A stretch of 64,000 nt of DNA from JAHIJO01 sp964486075 (GTDB lineage: Bacteria > Verrucomicrobiota > Kiritimatiellia > JAAZAB01): NCBI GenBank assembly GCA_964486075.1, contig CAZALU010000003.1:1-64000 (forward strand). The letters are read 5' to 3'. The translations under genes were made by a program, and so were the position numbers. The notes under the pieces are model-generated. The model made no database searches, was not told the origin of the DNA, and saw only the letters and a program-made list of their open reading frames with translations. Shown piece by piece: positions 8,544-19,000 of this stretch (its first letter is position 1; every line of letters starts with the position of its first letter).

Positions 8544-9890
8544 ATGTCTACCTCCGGGAGAATGGTTTTTTTGAAACTGGACCATTATCGATGGGTAATC
8601 GCCAGCATGGGCGTGTTGCTGCAAATATGCCTGGGCACGGTATACGCCTGGAGTTATTTCCAGAAACCGCTGATGGATGCCTTCGGCTGGGCCAACAGCC
8701 AGGTTGCCTGGATCTTCAGCCTGGCAATTCTGTTTTTAAGCTTGGGCGCCGCCGCAGGCGGCATAATGCTGGGCAGGATCGGGCCCCGCCGGATGGCCGT
8801 TGCCGGGGGTATTCTCTTCAGTGCGGGCTATCTGCTGGCCGCGCTGGCGCTGCGCGCCAAATCCCTCCCCCTGCTGTACCTTGGCTACGGCGTCATCGGC
8901 GGGACTGGCTTGGGATTGGGCTATGTCACTCCGGTGGCCACGGTTGTCAAATGGTTTCCAGACAAGAAAGGTTTTGTTACCGGCATGGTGGTCATGGGGT
9001 TCGGCTTGGGCGCGCTGTTGATGTCCAAAGTGTTCGCGCCCCTTTTGATGACGCTAGCTCACAACAACTTGATCGTAGTCTTCGGTGCATTGGGGATCGT
9101 TTTCTTTTGCCTGACCGTGCCCGTGGCCATGTTCATGACCAATCCCCCGGCCGGCTATGTGCCGGAAGGATGCCAGCCGGGCGGACGTGCTGCGGGCGCC
9201 GACATGCAGGTGCTCCAACATTCCGGAGGCCCGCTGCGGTTTGCCATGATGTGGTTGTTTTTTTTCTGCAATATTGTCGCCGGGATCATGTTCATCGGCT
9301 TTCAATCGCCGATGCTGCAGTCCATCCTGAAAGCGGCGCATGCCGCCATGTCGGCGGATCGGCTGGCGGCTTACGGGGCCACGCTGATTGCCGTCAGTTC
9401 CATTTTCAACGGTCTGGGCCGGTTCTTCTGGGGTGGACTATCCGACCGGATGGGACGGATCCAGACTTTCCGCACAATGCTGGGCACGCAGGTGATCGTG
9501 TTTATGGCCTTGGCCTTGCTCGGGAATCGCATCAACCCCTGGCTGTTCGGCGGGCTGGTTTGCTACGTGCTGTTCTGTTACGGCGGCGGATTCGGAACCA
9601 TGCCGTCGCTGGTGCTTGACGAGTTCGGTTCCAAGCTGATGCCGGTGCTTTACGGCTCGATCCTGACAGCCTGGGGCATTGGCGGAATTGTCGGACCGCA
9701 ACTGGTGGCGCGGATCACGGACCGCGCGCCCGACCAATCGTCCTTGTGGTCGTTTTCTCTGGGCGCCGGATTCCTGTTAATCGGATTTTTAACGACGCTG
9801 GCGATGAAAACCGGCAAGCTTGCTCAGGCTGCCCCGCCGCATAATGCCTCAGTACAACCCCTGCCCTCAACACGATCTTTTAACCGCTGA
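8544..9890 (+). CDS. MFS transporter, OFA (oxalate/formate antiporter) family
   Basis: 448 aa with twelve predicted helices. OFA-type features are GTVYAWSYFQKPL in helix 1, GIGLGLGYVTPVATVVKWFPDKKGF-like sequence after helix 4, and FNGLGRFFWGGLSDRMGR in the central loop. Substrate is probably a small carboxylate such as oxalate or formate, or a related organic acid; it cannot be read from sequence. The start is uncertain: ATG at 8544 has no clear ribosome site, whereas ATG at 8562 has GGGAG only 1-2 nt away. The terminator-like inverted repeat at 10002-10086 lies downstream. Confidence 0.85.
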   Translation: MSTSGRMVFLKLDHYRWVIASMGVLLQICLGTVYAWSYFQKPLMDAFGWANSQVAWIFSLAILFLSLGAAAGGIMLGRIGPRRMAVAGGILFSAGYLLAALALRAKSLPLLYLGYGVIGGTGLGLGYVTPVATVVKWFPDKKGFVTGMVVMGFGLGALLMSKVFAPLLMTLAHNNLIVVFGALGIVFFCLTVPVAMFMTNPPAGYVPEGCQPGGRAAGADMQVLQHSGGPLRFAMMWLFFFCNIVAGIMFIGFQSPMLQSILKAAHAAMSADRLAAYGATLIAVSSIFNGLGRFFWGGLSDRMGRIQTFRTMLGTQVIVFMALALLGNRINPWLFGGLVCYVLFCYGGGFGTMPSLVLDEFGSKLMPVLYGSILTAWGIGGIVGPQLVARITDRAPDQSSLWSFSLGAGFLLIGFLTTLAMKTGKLAQAAPPHNASVQPLPSTRSFNR

Positions 9891-10001
9891 TAACGCTGAT
9901 TATCGCGGATGAGCATCGAGAACGCATTTTAGCATGATCGTTACTGGGGAGGTATAGTGTTTCAGATAAATAACGTAACAATGCGAGGCGAAGCACTAAT
10001 G

Positions 10002-10086
10002 GAACCCACCCCTAGCCCCTCCAAGGAGGGGATAAGATATTACAAACCAATCAGTTCCCCTCCTTGGAGGGGCGAGGGGTGGGTTC
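10002..10086. terminator. 31-bp inverted repeat between convergent genes (terminator or MITE-like)
   Basis: Left arm 10002-10032 and right arm 10056-10086 are complementary at 30 of 31 positions, around a 23-nt AT-rich loop. It lies between the convergent MFS and URO-D genes and can act as a bidirectional terminator. The ends GAACCCACCCCT and its complement, plus internal palindromes in each arm, also fit a small mobile repeat. Confidence 0.7.
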
Positions 10087-10145
10087 TTTGATCCTCTGAA
10101 GTTAATTGCCTAAACATCACAGAAATCAGGAGTCAGGATTCCGCG

Positions 10146-11174
10146 CTATCCACGGTTATTTATTTTCAGGATCTGGCCTGACATTTTTCCGGCTTCCGCC
10201 GCGTATTCCCTGAAAAGACGCAAGTAGATCTGGTAATCGGCATAAGAGACGCCGGGCGGCGTCTGGTGATCGCAGCCGACCAAGAATCCGCCCTTAGCCG
10301 CCGTGGGGAGCAGGCGCTCGAACTCAGCCCGCATCACCTTTTCGCCCTTGTTCATTGTCATCTTGTCGAAATGGCCGATGAATTTCATACTGGGGTGCTG
10401 CTTGCGTAAATTGGCGATGTCCACGCCCGCCTGCCGTTCCAGTGGTAAAATGCCGTCCAGACCCGCCGTCTCAAACCATTTCGCCGGCACGCTGATGTCG
10501 CCATCGGAATCGATGATGGCAATGATTCCGCGCTTGTGCAGCGCCGGGATGACGCGCTTGTAGTAGGGCAGCATAAACTCGTCGAAGAGATCCTTGGAGA
10601 GCATCGAACCGTGATTATAACTCATATCCTCGGCAAAGGTCATGAAATCGGGGGTACACACCGCACAGACGCGGTCGATGACCATGATAATCCATTCGGC
10701 CAAATCCGCATTCATGCGGTGCATCAGTTCCGGCTTGTCGTAAAAAGCATAAAGGTGCGGTTCGATTCCCAGCAGCCCGCGAGGATGCCAGAAAAAACCG
10801 AGCACCGTGAACCACAGCGCCGTCTCCCCGCGCCGCTGTTCCTCAGCCCACTGTGTCCAGCACTCTGTATTCACGGCATCCGTCGGGTAAAGGTATTGAC
10901 GCACATTGTCATAGTCGGCATCGGACTGGACCACTCCCTGGCCGTGACCCGCAGGCCGCGGACAGCCCGGTCGGCAGATTGGGAACCAATCCTGTTTATA
11001 GACATCCATCCCGAAATAGCGGTAGATATCGTAGCGATCGGTGATGTTGGCGGGCAGACCCTCGGTATGCCAGCGCTCGATGGTCTTGTCCCACCAGCCG
11101 GCCCACTCGATGATCGGCAGGCGGTCGAACGGACGGAACCCCGCAACGGCTTGAAATCGTTCTCTGGTGTTCAT
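10146..11174 (-). CDS. Uroporphyrinogen-decarboxylase-family (URO-D/MtaA-like) protein
   Basis: 342 aa. The N-terminal MNTRERFQAV and RPFDRLPIIEW are the usual opening of environmental URO-D-like methyltransferase homologs. A TIM barrel follows with FMTFAEDMSYNHGSMLSKDLF, IDSDGDI, GILPLERQAGVD, FIGHFDK and VGCDHQTPPGV. Members often transfer methyl groups to corrinoids or belong to demethylation pathways; true heme-pathway URO-D motifs are not apparent. The ATG at 11174 follows GGAGAG at good spacing (an in-frame TTG lies 9 nt upstream). It stands alone, divergent from rpe. Substrate unknown. Confidence 0.75.
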   Translation of the reverse strand: MNTRERFQAVAGFRPFDRLPIIEWAGWWDKTIERWHTEGLPANITDRYDIYRYFGMDVYKQDWFPICRPGCPRPAGHGQGVVQSDADYDNVRQYLYPTDAVNTECWTQWAEEQRRGETALWFTVLGFFWHPRGLLGIEPHLYAFYDKPELMHRMNADLAEWIIMVIDRVCAVCTPDFMTFAEDMSYNHGSMLSKDLFDEFMLPYYKRVIPALHKRGIIAIIDSDGDISVPAKWFETAGLDGILPLERQAGVDIANLRKQHPSMKFIGHFDKMTMNKGEKVMRAEFERLLPTAAKGGFLVGCDHQTPPGVSYADYQIYLRLFREYAAEAGKMSGQILKINNRG

Positions 11175-11295
11175 GCTGTGCAACTCTCCGCAGTTTAAGT
11201 ATCAGATCCGAACAGGAAAACAATATGCAATAAATTATGGGGAATTGCAACAGCGAGATTGCGTCTTGGAGCATCTTTTGATAAGGTTGCCCGCC

Positions 11296-11985
11296 ATGAA
11301 ACGAATTGTGTCCATATTACCGTCGCTGCTGGCCGGCAACTTCGGACGCTTGGAGGAGTCGGCCCTGCAGATCGAGGCGGCCGGCGGCGACGCCCTGCAC
11401 CTGGATATAATGGATGGACACTTTGTGCCAAACCTGAGCATGGGGCCGGATGTAGTGCGCATGGCACGACGTTGCGTGCGGATACCGCTCAGCGTCCACT
11501 TGATGCTAACCCGTCCGGATCTGCTGGCAGATGCCTTCATCGAAGCCGGGGCAAACACGCTCCTGATCCACGCCGAGGCACAGGGCGATATCGGCGGCAC
11601 GTTACGCCGCATCCGCGCGAAGGGCGTGCGGCCGGGACTGGCATTGAACCCTGAAACGCCGGCGGCCGCATTGGAGCCCTACTGGGGCGCGTTCGATGAA
11701 GTTTTATGTATGACCGTTCATCCCGGATTCGGCGGACAGTCATTCATCCCGGAAGTGCTGCCTAAAATATCCGAAATATTTGCCATGTCCGGGGCCGGTC
11801 GGCCGGTCGTTGATATCGGAGTGGACGGCGGGCTTGGCATGGATACCGTCAGGCCGGCGGCCGGAGCCGGAGCCAATATCATCATTGCCGGCAGTTTTCT
11901 GTTCAAGGCAGCGGACATGGGCCGAACACTTGCCGCCCTGCGGGCCGCGGCGGAAGAAGCGTTGGGTGCCGCAAAGCGCGGTTAG
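11296..11985 (+). CDS. rpe: Ribulose-phosphate 3-epimerase
   Basis: 229-aa TIM-barrel enzyme interconverting D-ribulose 5-phosphate and D-xylulose 5-phosphate. Family landmarks: SILPSLLAGNFGRL, the metal/catalytic strand LHLDIMDGHFVPN, LMLTRPD, VHPGFGGQSFIP and VDGGLG. The length is normal. The ATG at 11296 gives the standard N-terminus (MKRIVSILPS); upstream codons in frame look non-coding. A 121-nt divergent region separates it from the URO-D gene. Confidence 0.96.
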   Translation: MKRIVSILPSLLAGNFGRLEESALQIEAAGGDALHLDIMDGHFVPNLSMGPDVVRMARRCVRIPLSVHLMLTRPDLLADAFIEAGANTLLIHAEAQGDIGGTLRRIRAKGVRPGLALNPETPAAALEPYWGAFDEVLCMTVHPGFGGQSFIPEVLPKISEIFAMSGAGRPVVDIGVDGGLGMDTVRPAAGAGANIIIAGSFLFKAADMGRTLAALRAAAEEALGAAKRG

Positions 11986-12177
11986 CGGCGCACGGTGTGC
12001 GGCGATCTTGGGTTGCGGGCAAACCCATGTTGGTCATGTAAAGTCGGAATGGGAGGCCTGCGGCGGCTAAAGACACGGCGGCAGAGCGCCGTGGCTACAG
12101 ATGCAAGCTGTAGCCGCACCGCTCTATCGGAGCATCCGAAAAATTCCCCGCCAGGAGCTTGATTGAAAAGGACAATC
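11986..12177. other. rpe-lepA gap with hairpin repeats
   Basis: 192 nt without a gene. It contains ACGGCG/CGCCGT (12075-12092) directly followed by GGCTACAG (12093-12100), 7-nt loop, CTGTAGCC (12108-12115), a member of the TGTAGCC/GGCTACA repeat family found elsewhere in this window. Confidence 0.6.
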
Positions 12178-13986
12178 ATGGAACCGGATTTATCACTCAT
12201 TCGTAACTTCTGCATAATCGCCCATATCGATCATGGCAAATCGACACTGGCCGACCGCATGCTGCAGATAACCCATTCCGTGGAAGACCGCGATTTCCGC
12301 AACCAGCTACTGGACAGCATGGACCTGGAGCGCGAGCGTGGCATCACCATCAAAAGTCATCCGGTAACCATGATTTATCCGGCCGCGGACGGCAAGGCCT
12401 ACTCCTTCAACCTGCTGGACACGCCGGGACATGTGGATTTCACCTACGAAGTCTCCCGCAGCATGGCAGCCTGTGAAGGCGCGATCCTGCTGGTGGATGC
12501 CGGCCAGGGCGTCGAAGCCCAGACCGTGGCCAATGCCTACCTGGCCATAGAAAACAACTTAAAGATCATACCGGTCATCAACAAGATCGATCTACCCACC
12601 GCCAACATCGGGGAAATCACCCGCCAGATCGAGGAGGTGCTGGGCATTGATATGGATGAAGGCTGTGCGCTCAGTGCCAAGACCGGACAGGGGATCCGGG
12701 AGCTGATGGAATTGATCGTGCACTCGGTGCCACCGCCGCGGGCGACGCAGGTGCCCGGTATAACCCGCGCCCTGGTGTTCGACTCGGTTTTCGACGCGTT
12801 CCGGGGAGTGGTGCCGTATATTCGGATCATCGACGGCCAGCTAAAAGCGCGGGATAAAATCCGTTTCATGGGAACCGGCAACATCACCGAAATTAAGGAA
12901 ATCGGCGTCTTCTCGCCCAAGCTGACGCCGGTACCTGTCTTGAACACAGGACAAGTCGGCTATCTGATCGGCTCAATCAAGGAGCCACGCGATATTCAGA
13001 TCGGCGACACAGTCACAACGACGGATCATCCGGCGAAGGAAGCTCTCTCCGGGTTTAAAAAAATTCTACCGATGGTGTTCAGCGGGATATATCCGATCAA
13101 TACGGCCGACTACGAAAAGTTGAAGTTCAGCTTGGACCGCTTGGGCCTGAATGATAGCGCATTCACATACCAGTCTGAGTCTTCGACCGCGCTGGGCTTT
13201 GGATTCCGTTGCGGTTTCCTGGGCCTGTTGCACATGGAGATCGTTCAGGAACGGCTGCGCCGGGAGCATGACCTCGACATCATCAGCACTTATCCGGCCG
13301 TCGTTTACCATATCTACCTGAAAGACGGCACGATGATCCAAGTGGATAACCCGGCACGCATGCCAGACCAGACCCGGATCGAACGGATCGAGGAACCAAT
13401 GATCCGAGCCTTTATCATTTGCCAGAATGAACAGATCAGCGACTTGATGAAGCTCATCATGGACCGCCGGGGCACCGTGGAAAAAACGGATTCCCTGGAT
13501 ACCCGGCGGGTGATGCTGACGGCCCTCATGCCGCTCAATGAAATTCTAATCGATTTTTACGATTATCTGAAAAGCATCAGCCATGGCTACGCCTCGATGG
13601 ATTACGAACACACCGGACATAGACCGAGCGACCTGGTCAAGCTGGACATCCTTCTAAACGGTGAACCCGTGGACGCTTTTTCCTGTCTAATCCATCGCGA
13701 CAAGGCCGAAGCCCGGGGCCGCCAGATGTGCAAGGCGCTGAAAGAAGTAATTCCTCAGCATTTATTCGTCATTCCCGTTCAAGCAGCGATCAACAAGACC
13801 ATCATCGCCCGCGAAACTATCCGGCCCCTGCGCAAGGATGTCACGGCCAAGTGCTATGGCGGCGATATTTCGCGCAAACGCAAACTGCTGGAACGGCAAA
13901 AAGAGGGCAAGAAAAAGATGAAGCAGTTCGGACAGGTGCATGTGCCCCAGGAAGCGTTCATTTCGGTTATGAAAACGGGGGATTAG
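12178..13986 (+). CDS. lepA: Elongation factor 4 (LepA), ribosome back-translocase GTPase
   Basis: 602 aa, normal length. The GTPase domain carries G1 AHIDHGKST, switch RERGITIKSH, G3 DTPGHVDF and G4 NKIDLP. Then domain II, EF-G-like domains III and V (ALGFGFRCGFLGLLHMEI), and the LepA-specific C-terminal domain (KALKEVIPQHLFVIPVQAAI, DVTAKCYGGDISRKRKLLERQKEGKKKM). The ATG at 12178 is preceded by AAAAGGAC. It is followed 1 nt later by lepB, the classic lepA-lepB pairing. Confidence 0.98.
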   Translation: MEPDLSLIRNFCIIAHIDHGKSTLADRMLQITHSVEDRDFRNQLLDSMDLERERGITIKSHPVTMIYPAADGKAYSFNLLDTPGHVDFTYEVSRSMAACEGAILLVDAGQGVEAQTVANAYLAIENNLKIIPVINKIDLPTANIGEITRQIEEVLGIDMDEGCALSAKTGQGIRELMELIVHSVPPPRATQVPGITRALVFDSVFDAFRGVVPYIRIIDGQLKARDKIRFMGTGNITEIKEIGVFSPKLTPVPVLNTGQVGYLIGSIKEPRDIQIGDTVTTTDHPAKEALSGFKKILPMVFSGIYPINTADYEKLKFSLDRLGLNDSAFTYQSESSTALGFGFRCGFLGLLHMEIVQERLRREHDLDIISTYPAVVYHIYLKDGTMIQVDNPARMPDQTRIERIEEPMIRAFIICQNEQISDLMKLIMDRRGTVEKTDSLDTRRVMLTALMPLNEILIDFYDYLKSISHGYASMDYEHTGHRPSDLVKLDILLNGEPVDAFSCLIHRDKAEARGRQMCKALKEVIPQHLFVIPVQAAINKTIIARETIRPLRKDVTAKCYGGDISRKRKLLERQKEGKKKMKQFGQVHVPQEAFISVMKTGD

Positions 13987-13987
13987 C

Positions 13988-15073
13988 ATGAACTATTTTT
14001 CTCGTCGACGCCTGCTCAAGCACTTACGACACCTACTCCGGGAAGCCCGGCATGTCCGGAACTTAAAGGAGGATATCGCCGAGCCACGGCGGCTGGGCGA
14101 TTTGGTCGAAGCTTGTCGAAAAGCGGAACGGATCATGCAAGCCCGCGACTGGCCGGCGATGGACGCCGCCAGCCGCGAACTTGAAAACGCCATCCGGCCC
14201 ATGTGTCCACCCCGACCCTACGCCTCGCTCAGGGAAAACCTCGAAATCATCGTCGTGGCAGTGGCCGTGGCCATGGCTTTCCGGACCTATTTCATCCAGC
14301 CGTTCAAGATTCCCACGGCTTCCATGTCGCCGACGCTGCACGGCATCCATTATATGCCACGGGCAAGCCGGGGCCTGAGCGACCGTCTACCGCTCAACCT
14401 TTTCAAATGGTTGATTTGGGGAGAATGGTACACCGAGGTGCGGGCGAAAACATCCGGACCAATGCGCCTCATTCCAGCCCAGGATAACCGGATCATGCTG
14501 ATTAACGGATATTATCACGCGATCAATACGGCCATGACCGATCACGTGTCAGCCGGAGACGATGTGGTGCAAGGTCAATTGCTGGCTTCCGGGATTCAAA
14601 TCACGGGCGATCATATTTTTGTCGACAAGGTCAGTTGGAATTTCAGGTCGCCCCGACGCGGCGAAATCATGGTCTTCAAAACATCGGGCATTCAGCATCC
14701 CCAGATCAAGACCAATGAACATTATGTCAAGCGCATGGTCGGATTGCCCAATGAAGTATTATCCTTTATCCCGCCCAATGTGCTGGTCAACGGCGAGCCG
14801 ATCAGCGATAACCCGCGTATCGTCCGCGTGGAAAGCGGGCGGGACGGCTATGCCGGCTACCAGACCGGCAGTCGTGACGGGCCCACAGCCGAATACCTGG
14901 ATAAATATACCAACAACGTAGCCTTGGGAAAAGACCAGTACTTTGCCTGCGGCGACAACCAGTTTAACAGCCTGGACAGTCGCTACTGGGGCCCGGTGCC
15001 CAGAAAGAACCTGGTCGGCCCGGCCGTATTCATCTATTGGCCAATCTCCAGCCATTTTGGGCTGGCGCAATAG
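13988..15073 (+). CDS. lepB: Signal peptidase I
   Basis: 361 aa, longer than the E. coli enzyme. A charged N-terminal region (1-85) precedes one membrane helix (about 86-103, LEIIVVAVAVAMAF). The nucleophile Ser112 lies in PTASMSPTL and the general base Lys248 in YVKRMVGLP; the C-terminal box is GDNQFNSLDSRYWGPVP. A roughly 100-residue insertion separates the Ser and Lys boxes. It removes signal peptides from exported proteins, of which this window encodes many. It follows lepA after 1 nt with a GGGGGA ribosome site inside lepA's end. Confidence 0.95.
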   Translation: MNYFSRRRLLKHLRHLLREARHVRNLKEDIAEPRRLGDLVEACRKAERIMQARDWPAMDAASRELENAIRPMCPPRPYASLRENLEIIVVAVAVAMAFRTYFIQPFKIPTASMSPTLHGIHYMPRASRGLSDRLPLNLFKWLIWGEWYTEVRAKTSGPMRLIPAQDNRIMLINGYYHAINTAMTDHVSAGDDVVQGQLLASGIQITGDHIFVDKVSWNFRSPRRGEIMVFKTSGIQHPQIKTNEHYVKRMVGLPNEVLSFIPPNVLVNGEPISDNPRIVRVESGRDGYAGYQTGSRDGPTAEYLDKYTNNVALGKDQYFACGDNQFNSLDSRYWGPVPRKNLVGPAVFIYWPISSHFGLAQ

Positions 15074-15134
15074 ATCGTAAGCAGAAAAACGGGATCATGA
15101 CCTTTATCGTTGGTGATATGGGACTGGGGTCGGC

Positions 15135-15593
15135 ATGAAAGCGTGGATTCAGCGGGTGCGGCGCGGTCAAGTATCCGTGGCCGGAGAGGTGGTTGGCGAG
15201 ATCGGGCCGGGCTTGCTGGTCCTGCTAGGCGTGAAAAAAGGGGATACGGAGGCCGACGCCCAATACCTGGCCGACAAGACGGTCGCGCTCCGAATTTTCG
15301 CGGACGAGCAAGACCGCATGAACCGGTCCGTTATCGATGTCGGCGGCAGTGTTTTAGCGGTCTCCCAGTTCACCCTGCATGCGGACACCTCCCGGGGCAA
15401 CCGTCCCAGTTTCACCCTGGCCGCGCCGGCCGAAGAAGCCAAACGGCTTTACGAGCATCACATCGCTTGCCTGAGGGCCAGCCTTGGACCGGAGCGTGTG
15501 GCCACCGGCCGCTTCCAAGCCATGATGCTCGTGGAAATAGTCAACGACGGGCCGGTCTCCATCGAACTTAAAAGCCGAAGCGAAACCGAATGA
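15135..15593 (+). CDS. dtd: D-aminoacyl-tRNA deacylase
   Basis: 152-aa Dtd, which hydrolyses D-aminoacyl-tRNA. The N-terminal MKAWIQRVRRGQVSV, the SQFTLHAD motif and the Gly-cisPro motif NDGPVSIEL mark the family. It starts 61 nt after lepB. Position Gln in GRFQAMM, where Gly is common, is a small deviation. The gene's TGA overlaps an ATG (ATGA) that opens a short non-conserved frame, see the decayed region downstream. Confidence 0.95.
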   Translation: MKAWIQRVRRGQVSVAGEVVGEIGPGLLVLLGVKKGDTEADAQYLADKTVALRIFADEQDRMNRSVIDVGGSVLAVSQFTLHADTSRGNRPSFTLAAPAEEAKRLYEHHIACLRASLGPERVATGRFQAMMLVEIVNDGPVSIELKSRSETE

Positions 15594-16054
15594 CCCCCTG
15601 CCCCAATCTGCAGGCCGTGCATTTTCAAGTTGTCATCCGACAGAACACCGTGCATATTTGCGTTGCCAAGCAAGCATGTCGTGCCACAGGCTTAAAACAG
15701 TGTCAACATACATCGTACCCTGACTGGACGCCCGCCCCGCAGCGCAGGCACACGAGCGCATCCAGGCTATCACCAGCCAGACGCTTAGCGGCGAAGCCCA
15801 CACCGCATTCAAAGACCCCGCCGGCCCGAAACGGTTGGTTTTCTGGGGGTCTGCGGATGGCTTCACCTTCCGCAAGCTCGATTCGCAATCGGATATAGTC
15901 AGCAACCTGCACAATTGCTTTGTAACAAACGCCATTCAGGATAAACCGTGACAAATCCGGCGCCAAAGTCTACAGTCCCGTTTATCTGTGAACGACGGCA
16001 AGCAATGCCTCACGGAGCAGTTATTTGTAAATTAAATAAAAGGAAAAGATCATA
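15594..16054. other. 461-nt gap downstream of dtd with a gene remnant
   Basis: No intact gene. An ATGA-coupled frame opens at 15590 but is compositionally odd. A protein-like open stretch without start codon runs 15724-15950. The last 60 nt are AT-rich with AAAGGAAAAG and serve the gene at 16055. Confidence 0.5.
15724..15950 (+). pseudogene. Possible 3' remnant of a decayed coding region
   Basis: A frame of 75 codons between TGA at 15721 and TGA at 15948 has no usual start codon yet reads like natural protein, for example FKDPAGPKRLVFWGSADGF and CFVTNAIQDKP. This fits the 3' end of a gene whose 5' part was lost or frame-shifted. Family not recognised; it could be chance. Confidence 0.3.
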
Positions 16055-19000
16055 ATGAAAAGGTCCGATGTGTCTGGTCATTACTCTTGCCGCACAAGGC
16101 GGCTGGCGTTACTTAAACGCGGTGCGGTGCTCCTCTTGTTCTCGTCGATTGCAGCCTGGGCCAGCGCCGGGGATTGGCCGATGTTCCGGCACGACGCCGC
16201 GCGCAGCGGCGGCACAGAAGACGCCCTGCCGGCCCAGCCGGCTTTGCGCTGGATATTCAAGTCCGCGCATCCGCACGAGCCGGCCTGGCCCATGCCGGCC
16301 GAGGAGTTGCCCCGCGTGCATGCCGATAACGCGCCACACGCCATCGCGGCGGGCGGACGCATTTTCTTCGGATCGCCGGTGGACAATAGCGTGCGCGCGC
16401 TGGACGCGGCAAGCGGGCAATTGCTCTGGCGCTATACAACACAAGGACCGGTCCGCTTCGCGCCGGCCTTTCACGAAGGGCGAGTGTTCTTCGGATCCGA
16501 CGATGGCTGGGTGTACTGTGTAACGGCCGACAGCGGCGCCTTGATATGGCGGCATCGCGCCGGCCCCAGCGGCGAGAAGGTCCTCGGCAACGGACGCATG
16601 GTCTCGCTGTGGCCCGTGCGCACCTCGGTATTGGTGGATGGCGGACAGGCGCTTTTCGGGGCGGGAGTGTTTCCGAACGACGGCATCTATATCAAAGCGC
16701 TCGATCCTAAAGACGGGTCAGTGCTTTGGCAAAACGACCGCATCGGCGACCTGCCGTATGAATTATCGTACGGCGGAATTTCGCCGTTCGGATACTTAGC
16801 GGCTTCGGCTGATTTGCTGTTTGTTCCATCCGGACGCGCCATGCCGGCGGCATTCGCACGGCGTGACGGCTCGTTTCGATATTACGCGAATACCGGCGGC
16901 AAGAACGGTGGTTCCTGGGCCATGGTCGACGGTAATAACCTGATCGCCGGAGTAGACGCCTCGGGCATCCCGTTAAAAATGATCTACGATGCAACGACCG
17001 GCTCCAGGCGCGGCCAGGCCCTACCCTGGAACCCACCGTTGGATCTGGTCGCATCCTCGCAAGGCGGATGCTTTGCGCTCGGCCCCAAGGGGATCGTGGC
17101 CGTAACCCGGGCAGCGTGGGAAAAGTGGATGGCGCAGCCCCCCAGCGGAGCGGCCGCGCTGCGGCCGCCGGAATCAGGGATCATCTGGCAGCGCCCGACC
17201 AATGGAATCTGCGCGTTGATCGCCACTCGTAACCTGCTCGTGGCCGGCGGCGATGGCTTTGTCGCGGGACTTGATCCCGCATCGGGCCTCGAGACTTGGC
17301 GCGCTGACGTTGACGGACACGCCTTCGGGCTGGCCGCCAGCGACGGGCGTTTAATCGTCAGCACCGATAAAGGATCCATATACGGCTTCGGAACGCCCAC
17401 GGCCACCCCCGCAACCAACGCACCGGTAATCACCCGGCAGCCGTATCCCGAGGATGATCTGGTTGCGCGCTACAAAGCGGCGGCGGATTCAATCGTGCAT
17501 ACGGCAGATATCCGGCAAGGCTACGCATTGGTCCGCAACGCCGGCGAGGGCCGTCTGGCCTACGAACTGGCAATGCGCACGGAACTTCAGATCGTGGCCC
17601 TCGAACAGGATACCAACAAAGTGGCCCTGGCTCGGACTTATCTCGATAACGCCGGCTTGCTTGGCAGCAGGATCGTAGTCGAACCGTGGGACCCGGCCGA
17701 CCTGCCGAGCTACTTCGCAAATCTGATCGTGTCGGACGCATCCGTACAGTCACCAGCCGACGAGGATTTGCCCGAAGCGTACCAACGCCTGCTACGGCCT
17801 GACGGCGGCGCAGCAATGTTGCGCCGCACGGACCAAGGAACTGCGGCCTGGGAAAAGGTCGTGCGCGGCAAACTGGAAGGCGCCGGTGAATGGACCTGCC
17901 TGTACGCCAATCCGGCCAACACGGCCTGTTCCGATGACCAACTTGTAAAAAGTCCGCTGGGCACATTATGGTACGGGCATCCCGGTCCGGAAGACATGGT
18001 GGATCGGCATAGCCGGCCGGTCAGTCCCCTATTCATGCACGGGCGCCTCTTTGTGCAGGGCGAGAACATAATTGTGGCCTACGACGCCTACAACGGCAGT
18101 GTTCTATGGCGGCGTGAAATACCGGGCGCCGTTCGCGTGCGCGCCGACGTGGATGGCAGCAACCTGGCGGTCACGGACGACTCGCTCTTCGTAGCCGCCG
18201 GCGAACAGTGCCATCGCCTCGATCCAGCCACTGGCAAAACCCTGCACACCTATACTGTGCCGCCCGCCGCAGACGGCTCGCCGGGACGTTGGGGCTGGCT
18301 GGCGGCGGTCAGCGGAACTGTCTTCGGAATCACAGCGCAACCGATGACCAATGAATACGCCGCGATCTGGACGAAACTGGTGGACAGCGTCACGCAAACC
18401 TGGAAAAAAGAATCCGATTGGCCGATCGAATGGAACGCCGAGGCTCGCAAACAATACAAAGCATTTGTGGCCAAGCACAAGCTCCCGGATAACGAAGCCC
18501 GGATGGAACTCCACCGCGATGGGACACTGTGGCATTCGATGACCAGGTTCCCGTCCTGGTACAGCCGCGTCAGCGCAGAAGAAGCCCTGACATCCGCATT
18601 GATGGCGGGAGACACGCTCTTCGCCATGTCGGTCCAGACGGGCGAAGTGCTCTGGCAATATCGCGGCGACCGCATCGCCAACATCGCGGTGGCAATGGCG
18701 GACGGCATTCTCTACTGCTTGGACACAGCGACCGACGCCGCCGCGCGCGCCCAAGTCTCCAATGATATTACGCGTCTGAAGGCCGAGGGCATTTACGAGC
18801 CAGTTCCGGACGACGAGCAGTCCGCAGCCACCATGGCGGACGTGCGAACCGTCCTGGCGCTCGATGCCGCGACCGGCCGCATCCTATGGCAGCAGGCCCA
18901 CGATTTCACGGGCTGCGGAGGCGACAAGCTGGGGCTGGCCTACAAGGATGGAGTTCTGCTCTGCTACGGAAACTTCAGCAATCACGACACCGGCTTCTTC

